DNA of 64,000 nucleotides from Streptomyces sp. NBC_00234 (GTDB taxonomy: Bacteria; Actinomycetota; Actinomycetes; Streptomycetales; Streptomycetaceae), in contig NZ_CP108101.1 of NCBI RefSeq assembly GCF_036195325.1, forward strand, positions 7,688,001 through 7,752,000, read 5' to 3'. The position numbers were made by a program, and so were the translations under genes. Shown in pieces: positions 59,751-64,000 of the stretch (positions are counted from its first letter, which is position 1; each line of letters starts with the position of its first letter). The notes beneath the pieces were generated by a model, which had not been told where the DNA came from, did not search any database, and worked only from the letters and a program-made list of their open reading frames with translations.

Positions 59751-61079
59751 GTGGCGCGGGTGGCGGACGAGACGGAGGAGCCGCCTGCGGACATCCGGAG
59801 GCAGGTGCCGAGCACCACGGTGCTCCTCGGCGACCCCCGGCTGAGCGAGGCGTCCGCACGGCTGGGCAGGCCCCTCGTCAAGGCCGCGGTCGGCACCGCC
59901 CAACAGCTCGTACGCGAAGGACGGATCGGCCCGGGCGACGCCGTCCACGCCGCACTTGCCGCGCTCCCCGCGCACACAGGCGGACTGAGCCCCGTGCACA
60001 ACGCCACCGGCGTCGTACTGCACACCAATCTGGGACGGGCCCCGCTGTCGCGGTCCGCACTGGAGGCCATGGCGGCGGCAGGCGGATACACGGACGTCGA
60101 GCTGGACCTCGGCACCGGCAGACGGGCGCCACGCGGACGCGGCGCCATGGCTGCCCTGCGGGAAGCGGTGCCGGCCGCGGAGGCGGTGCACGTGGTCAAC
60201 AACGGAGCCGCCGCCCTGGCCCTGGCGGCAATGACGCTGGCCCCGGGGCGCGACATCCTGCTCAGCCGGGGCGAATTCGTGGAGATCGGCGACGGCTTCC
60301 GGATACCCGAACTGCTGGCCTCCTGCGGCGCCCGCATACGCGAGGTCGGCACCACCAACCGGACCCGTCTCGGCGACTACGCGGACGCCGCCGGCCCGGA
60401 CACCGGCTTCATCCTCAAGGTCCACCCGTCGAACTTCACGGTGAGCGGCTTCACCGGGGGAGTGGAAGCCGAGGAACTGGCGTCCCTCGGCCTTCCCGTC
60501 GTAGTCGACATCGGCTCCGGCCTCCTCGCTCCCGACCCGGTGCTGCCGGACGAGCCCGACGCGGCCACGGCCCTGCGCGCCGGGGCCACCCTCGTCACCG
60601 CCAGCGGGGACAAGCTCCTCGGCGGGCCGCAGGCCGGGCTGGTCCTCGGCCGGGCCGCCGTCGTGGAACGGATGCGCCGCCATCCTCTGGCCCGCGCCCT
60701 GCGCGTGGACAAGTTCACCCTGGCCGCGCTGGAAGCGACACTGCGCGGTCTCGAGCCTCCCGTGCACACAGCCGTGCACATGCCGCTGCCGCAGCTGCGC
60801 ATCCGCACGCTGCGCATGGCCGAGGACGCTGTCCGCCGAGGTCTGGACGCCCGCGTCGTACCCCACGAGGCGGTGGTGGGAGGAGGGGGCGCGCCCGGGG
60901 CCGTTCTGCCTTCCTGCGCGCTCAGCCTCCCCGACGACCTGGCAGAACCTCTGCGCACCGGTCAACCGGCCGTGCTCGGGCGGGTGGTGCGCGGACGCCT
61001 GCTGCTGGACCTCCGGTGCGTACCGGAGGAATTCGACAGCGAGATCCTCGCCGCGGTGCTGCGCGCGGCGGGGCGGTGA
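59751..61079 (+). CDS. selA: L-seryl-tRNA(Sec) selenium transferase SelA
   Basis: Converts Ser-tRNA-Sec to Sec-tRNA-Sec with selenophosphate, using PLP. The family pattern is clear: NATGVVLHTNLGRAPLSRSA, VNNGAAALALAAMTLAPGRD, RGEFVEIGDGFRIPELLASC, and the PLP lysine Lys288 in SGDKLLGGPQAGL. GTG 59751 is chosen (GTG 59760 is possible). Sequence further upstream in the same frame runs through tRNA-Sec and cannot be coding. The stop is two bases before the selB ATG. Confidence 0.95.
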   Translation: MARVADETEEPPADIRRQVPSTTVLLGDPRLSEASARLGRPLVKAAVGTAQQLVREGRIGPGDAVHAALAALPAHTGGLSPVHNATGVVLHTNLGRAPLSRSALEAMAAAGGYTDVELDLGTGRRAPRGRGAMAALREAVPAAEAVHVVNNGAAALALAAMTLAPGRDILLSRGEFVEIGDGFRIPELLASCGARIREVGTTNRTRLGDYADAAGPDTGFILKVHPSNFTVSGFTGGVEAEELASLGLPVVVDIGSGLLAPDPVLPDEPDAATALRAGATLVTASGDKLLGGPQAGLVLGRAAVVERMRRHPLARALRVDKFTLAALEATLRGLEPPVHTAVHMPLPQLRIRTLRMAEDAVRRGLDARVVPHEAVVGGGGAPGAVLPSCALSLPDDLAEPLRTGQPAVLGRVVRGRLLLDLRCVPEEFDSEILAAVLRAAGR

Positions 61080-61081
61080 CC

Positions 61082-62869
61082 ATGCGGGTCATCGCGACGG
61101 CAGGGCATGTCGACCACGGCAAGAGCACACTGATCCACGCACTGACCGGCACCCACCCCGACCGGCTGGCGGAGGAGCGGCGCCGTGGCCTGACCATCGA
61201 CCTGGGCTTCGCATGGACGGACCTGCCGTCGGGCGAACGCCTTGCGTTCGTCGATGTCCCGGGACACGAGAGGTTCGTCCCCACCATGCTGGCCGGCGTG
61301 GGCCCCGTGCCCGCCGTGCTGTTCGTCGTCGCCGCCGACGAGGGCTGGAAACCGCAGTCCGCCGAGCACCTCGCCGCCGTGGACGCCCTCGGCGTACGGC
61401 ACGGACTGCTCGCCGTCACCCGCTGCGACCTGGCCGACCCCGGCCCCGCCACGACGCAGGCACGGGAGCGGATCCGGACCAGCGCCCTCGGCGACGTCGA
61501 GACCGTGGCCGTGAGCGCGCGCACCGGCGCGGGCCTTGCCGCGTTGCGCGCCGCCCTCGGCCGGCTGGCCGCGCGGCTGCCGGACGGGGACGCCGACCCC
61601 CCGGTGCGCCTGTGGATCGACCGGTCCTTCACCGTGCGCGGCAGCGGACTGGTCGTCACCGGCACGCTCGGCGCGGGGCGGATCCGCAGGGGTGACACCC
61701 TGGTGACCGCCCGCTCGGGCCGTCCCGTGCGCGTCAGGGCCCTGCAGGCCCTCGGTGAGGAAACGGGCGAGGTGCGGGCCACCGCCCGGGTCGCCGTCAA
61801 CCTCCGGGGCCTCGACAAGGAGGCGACCGGCCGTGGCGACGCCCTGCTCACGCCCGACAGTTTCCTCCCCTGCCTGCGCTGCGACGTGCGCGTCCACGGC
61901 GGAACACCGGCCGCCGAGCTGCCCCGTACCGCCGTCGCCCACATCGGCTCGGCGGCCGTGCCCGTACGCGTACGGCCGCTCGGCACCGACACCGTCCGGC
62001 TGACCCTGCCGGAGCCGCTGCCGCTGCGCATCGGTGACCGCGCGGTGCTGCGCGATCCCGGTCTGCGGCGTGTGCTGGCCGGCCTGACTGTGCTCGACCC
62101 CCAGCCACCGGAACTGCGGCGTCGCGGCTCCGCCGCACGGCGGGCGGCAGAGCTCGGCGACGTGCGCGGCACTCCGGGGGAGGCGGCCGAGCTACGGCGA
62201 AGGCTGCTGGTCAGGCGCGCCGACCTGACCGCGATGGGGGTGGCCGTCCACACCACGCCGGTCGCGGGGGACTGGCTCGCCGACCCCGCCCACTGGACCG
62301 CCCTGCGCGCTTCCCTGGCCGAACTGGTCGCGGCTCACCACCGTGAGCGGCCCACCGAAGAGGGCATGCCGGTGGACGCCGCTCGGCATCGCCTGGGGCT
62401 GCCGGCCGTCTCCCTCGTGGAAGCACTGGTCACGCCGCCCCTGCGGATGAGCCGCGGGCGCGTGACCGCCGGGCCCGCGACACAGCCCGCCGTGGTGGCG
62501 GACGCGGTCCGAAGGCTCACCTCCGAGCTCGAAGGGCGGCCCTTCGCGGCCCCCCACGCCCAGCGGCTCGCGGAACTCGGCCTGGGCCGCCGTGAACTCG
62601 CCGCGGCCGTCCGCCACGGAGCGATCCTGCGGCTCGCGGAGCACGTGGTCCTGCTGCCGGACGCTCCCCTTCTGGCAGCCGACCGGCTGGGCGAACTCGA
62701 CCAGCCGTTCACCGTAGGAACGGCGAGCCGGGCTCTGGACACCACTCGACGCGTCACCGTTCCCCTGCTGGAGCACTGCGACGGTCAGGGCATCACCCAC
62801 CTGCTTCCCGACAAGCGCCGCCGGTGTGCGCCCCGCGGCGGGTCTGCGTCGGTGACCGCACCGGCCTGA
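61082..62869 (+). CDS. selB: Selenocysteine-specific elongation factor SelB
   Basis: Delivers Sec-tRNA-Sec to UGA codons that carry a SECIS hairpin. The GTPase motifs are G1 GHVDHGKST (8-16), G3 DVPGHE and the NKxD-like TRCD. Domain II follows (WIDRSFTVRGSGLVVTGTLG). The C-terminal winged-helix region, which reads the SECIS, is visible from ~residue 390 (RRRLLVRRADLTAMGVAVHT; GRPFAAPHAQRLAELGLGRR). At 595 aa it is of normal length. A much longer frame starting at 59279 is not real. It completes a selD-selC-selA-selB locus. Confidence 0.95.
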   Translation: MRVIATAGHVDHGKSTLIHALTGTHPDRLAEERRRGLTIDLGFAWTDLPSGERLAFVDVPGHERFVPTMLAGVGPVPAVLFVVAADEGWKPQSAEHLAAVDALGVRHGLLAVTRCDLADPGPATTQARERIRTSALGDVETVAVSARTGAGLAALRAALGRLAARLPDGDADPPVRLWIDRSFTVRGSGLVVTGTLGAGRIRRGDTLVTARSGRPVRVRALQALGEETGEVRATARVAVNLRGLDKEATGRGDALLTPDSFLPCLRCDVRVHGGTPAAELPRTAVAHIGSAAVPVRVRPLGTDTVRLTLPEPLPLRIGDRAVLRDPGLRRVLAGLTVLDPQPPELRRRGSAARRAAELGDVRGTPGEAAELRRRLLVRRADLTAMGVAVHTTPVAGDWLADPAHWTALRASLAELVAAHHRERPTEEGMPVDAARHRLGLPAVSLVEALVTPPLRMSRGRVTAGPATQPAVVADAVRRLTSELEGRPFAAPHAQRLAELGLGRRELAAAVRHGAILRLAEHVVLLPDAPLLAADRLGELDQPFTVGTASRALDTTRRVTVPLLEHCDGQGITHLLPDKRRRCAPRGGSASVTAPA

Positions 62870-62874
62870 GGCTC

Positions 62875-63780
62875 TCAGCGGACGGCCGAGGTGTTCGCCT
62901 CCGTGGAAGGAGGAACGGACGCTACTGGAGTGAGGGGTGGTGGGGCCGTGGGGGAGGCGTCGCCCACGCGGGCATCGACGCACTCCCGTTCCCGGTCGGC
63001 CGACGCCGGCCGGAAGCAGGCCCGGACGGTGCTGCCGGGGTGGGCCGCGGTCATCTCGGTGTACACGTAGGTTTCCGCGTCGGCGGCGTCCTTGACGCGA
63101 ACCTCACGGGTCGGGCCGGCCGACGTGACCTCCACCCGGTCGCCGATCCGGGCCTGCCACACCCGGGCCCAGCTCGCGCCGCACTTCTCGCTGTAGCGCA
63201 GCTCCACATGGGCGCCGGTAGTGGTGCGATACGTGGTGAGGGTGTCGGGGTCGATGCCGCAGACCATGCGCATCGGATCCAGGCCCTCGCAGGCGCCTCC
63301 GTGACACTGGGGGGCGAGCGAGCGCGGGGCGGAGGCCGACAGCGGATCCTCCTCCGCGGCCTCCAGGCCCGGCAGCAGGAAGAGCACCAGCGCCACACCA
63401 CCGACGATCACGGCGTACGCCGACGCCAGGACCACCATGAGCCTGCCCCGGCGGCCGAGCCGGCGCCCGGCCTCTGGGGGCCGGGGCGGTTCCGGTGTCT
63501 GTGCCGGCGGCTCTTCGGCTGCAGGGGCGGGGGCCGCCGCGCGCCCGCTCCACTCCGACTCGACGATCTCCCACAGGGCCAGCAGCCACCCGTCCGGTTC
63601 GTTCGCGACCCGGCACAGTTCCCGTACGGCATGACGAGGGGGCAGGCTCTTGCCGTTGAGGTAGCGCTCCCACGAGGACTTGCTGTACGCCGTGCGCTCC
63701 GACAGCGCCGCCAGGCTCAGACCCGTACGGGCGCGCAACTCCCGCAGCCCAGCCGTCAACCGGGTGTGTTCCGCGGTCAC
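62875..63780 (-). CDS. Membrane-anchored helix-turn-helix protein with DUF2690 domain, 301 aa
   Basis: Residues ~8-60 are a Cro/CI-type helix-turn-helix (LRELRARTGLSLAALSERTA then YSKSSWERYLNGKSLPPRHA). A Pro/Ala-rich linker leads to one membrane helix (LMVVLASAYAVIVGGVALVL), and an outer domain follows with a Cys-rich DUF2690 pattern (QCHGGACEGLDPMRMVCGID, VELRYSEKCGASWARVWQAR). The layout suggests DNA binding inside coupled to an outer sensor. GTG 63780 overlaps the stop of the upstream peptidoglycan-binding gene by four bases (GTGA), so the two are probably co-translated. Confidence 0.85.
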   Translation of the reverse strand: MTAEHTRLTAGLRELRARTGLSLAALSERTAYSKSSWERYLNGKSLPPRHAVRELCRVANEPDGWLLALWEIVESEWSGRAAAPAPAAEEPPAQTPEPPRPPEAGRRLGRRGRLMVVLASAYAVIVGGVALVLFLLPGLEAAEEDPLSASAPRSLAPQCHGGACEGLDPMRMVCGIDPDTLTTYRTTTGAHVELRYSEKCGASWARVWQARIGDRVEVTSAGPTREVRVKDAADAETYVYTEMTAAHPGSTVRACFRPASADRERECVDARVGDASPTAPPPLTPVASVPPSTEANTSAVR

Positions 63781-64000
63781 TTCGGATCCGCCTCCCGCAG
63801 GGCCTTCCAGGTGTGCGGGCCGATGACGCCGTCCACGACCAGCCCGTCCCGTTTCTGGATGCGCTCGACCGCGCGCTGCGTCTGCGGGCCGAAGATGCCG
63901 TCGATGTCCCCCGGCGATATGCCCGCGCGGCGCAGCAGGCACTGTGCCTCGGCCACCTCCGACCCCACGTGGGTGTACGCGAGGATGGTGTCGGTGGTGC
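63777..64000 (-). CDS. Peptidoglycan-binding domain protein, C-terminal part; 5' end outside window
   Basis: The open frame runs to the window edge, so only the last ~73 residues are seen. They form one PG_binding_1 module: VAEAQCLLRRAGISPGDIDG, IFGPQTQRAVERIQKRDGLV, GVIGPHTWKALREADPK. The frame continues upstream of a GTG at 63968 (TTDTILAYTHV), so that GTG is probably not the start. It overlaps the HTH/DUF2690 gene by four bases; a link between wall binding and the membrane regulator is plausible. Confidence 0.8.
   Translation of the reverse strand, partial: TTDTILAYTHVGSEVAEAQCLLRRAGISPGDIDGIFGPQTQRAVERIQKRDGLVVDGVIGPHTWKALREADPK

Noticed and set aside
59279..61081. Long open frame that would extend selB to ~1196 residues
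   Set aside because: It runs antisense through selD, then over tRNA-Sec and out of frame through selA. Family sequence of SelB begins at ATG 61082, two bases after the selA stop.

Overview
The window is high-GC DNA with GTG starts, purine-rich Shine-Dalgarno sites and gene families typical of Streptomyces or a close relative: secreted S8 proteases, a Streptomyces-type gvp cluster, PP2C/GAF/PAS phosphatases, ECF41 sigma factors, Tat-exported hydrolases and many peptidoglycan-binding enzymes. It looks like chromosome-arm accessory DNA. No rRNA, CRISPR array, integrase or complete insertion sequence was recognised. The only RNA gene found is a selenocysteine tRNA.

Layout. 1-6.9 kb: two tandem secreted subtilases (the first cut by the window edge), a structured palindromic repeat and a LuxR-type regulator. 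7.2-10.3 kb: small stress-type genes (CsbD, a Rho_N protein, DUF6131) around a haem-oxygenase-like diiron protein, a CDGSH iron-sulfur protein and an NPPY methyltransferase. 10.5-16.1 kb: a complete gvpO-A-F-G-Y-Z-J-L-S-K operon. 16.2-25.4 kb: orphan genes including an Imm21-type immunity protein, a DHFR-like reductase, a multidomain PP2C phosphatase, a GYD protein, an RmlD-like reductase, a GNAT pseudogene and DUF1062. 25.4-35.4 kb: a LacI-controlled ABC importer with a cytoplasmic alpha-L-rhamnosidase (GH78) and a Tat-exported GH3 beta-glycosidase. 35.4-43.6 kb: a CPBP protease, an ECF41 sigma factor, DUF2254, a GH15 enzyme and a cation/proton antiporter. 43.7-46.3 kb: a glucose-dehydrogenase-like SDR beside a gluconokinase/aldose-1-epimerase fusion, which together could make a direct glucose-oxidation route. 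46.6-50.5 kb: a second ECF41 sigma factor, a second copy of the palindromic repeat, an NDH-2-like flavoprotein behind a consensus CRP-type palindrome, and a serine hydrolase.

50.7-54.2 kb is the most unusual locus. MauE-like and MauD-like oxidative-folding proteins sit directly before a Tat-exported protein with exactly 12 cysteines in its N-terminal domain, resembling the methylamine dehydrogenase light chain, fused to two peptidoglycan-binding modules. Two more membrane ORFs follow, in one frame and separated by a single TGA. Three further exported peptidoglycan-binding enzymes (M15, DUF1906, M74) follow at 54.8-58.5 kb. 58.5-62.9 kb holds the whole selenocysteine system (selD, tRNA-Sec, selA, selB), with no clear selenoprotein gene in the window. 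The right edge has a HTH/DUF2690 membrane regulator overlapping another peptidoglycan-binding gene.

Decay is visible in three places: a GNAT gene with an internal deletion, a truncated and frameshifted Lrp/AsnC gene, and a frameshifted small membrane protein. All function calls come from reading motifs and domain order by eye; no database search was possible.
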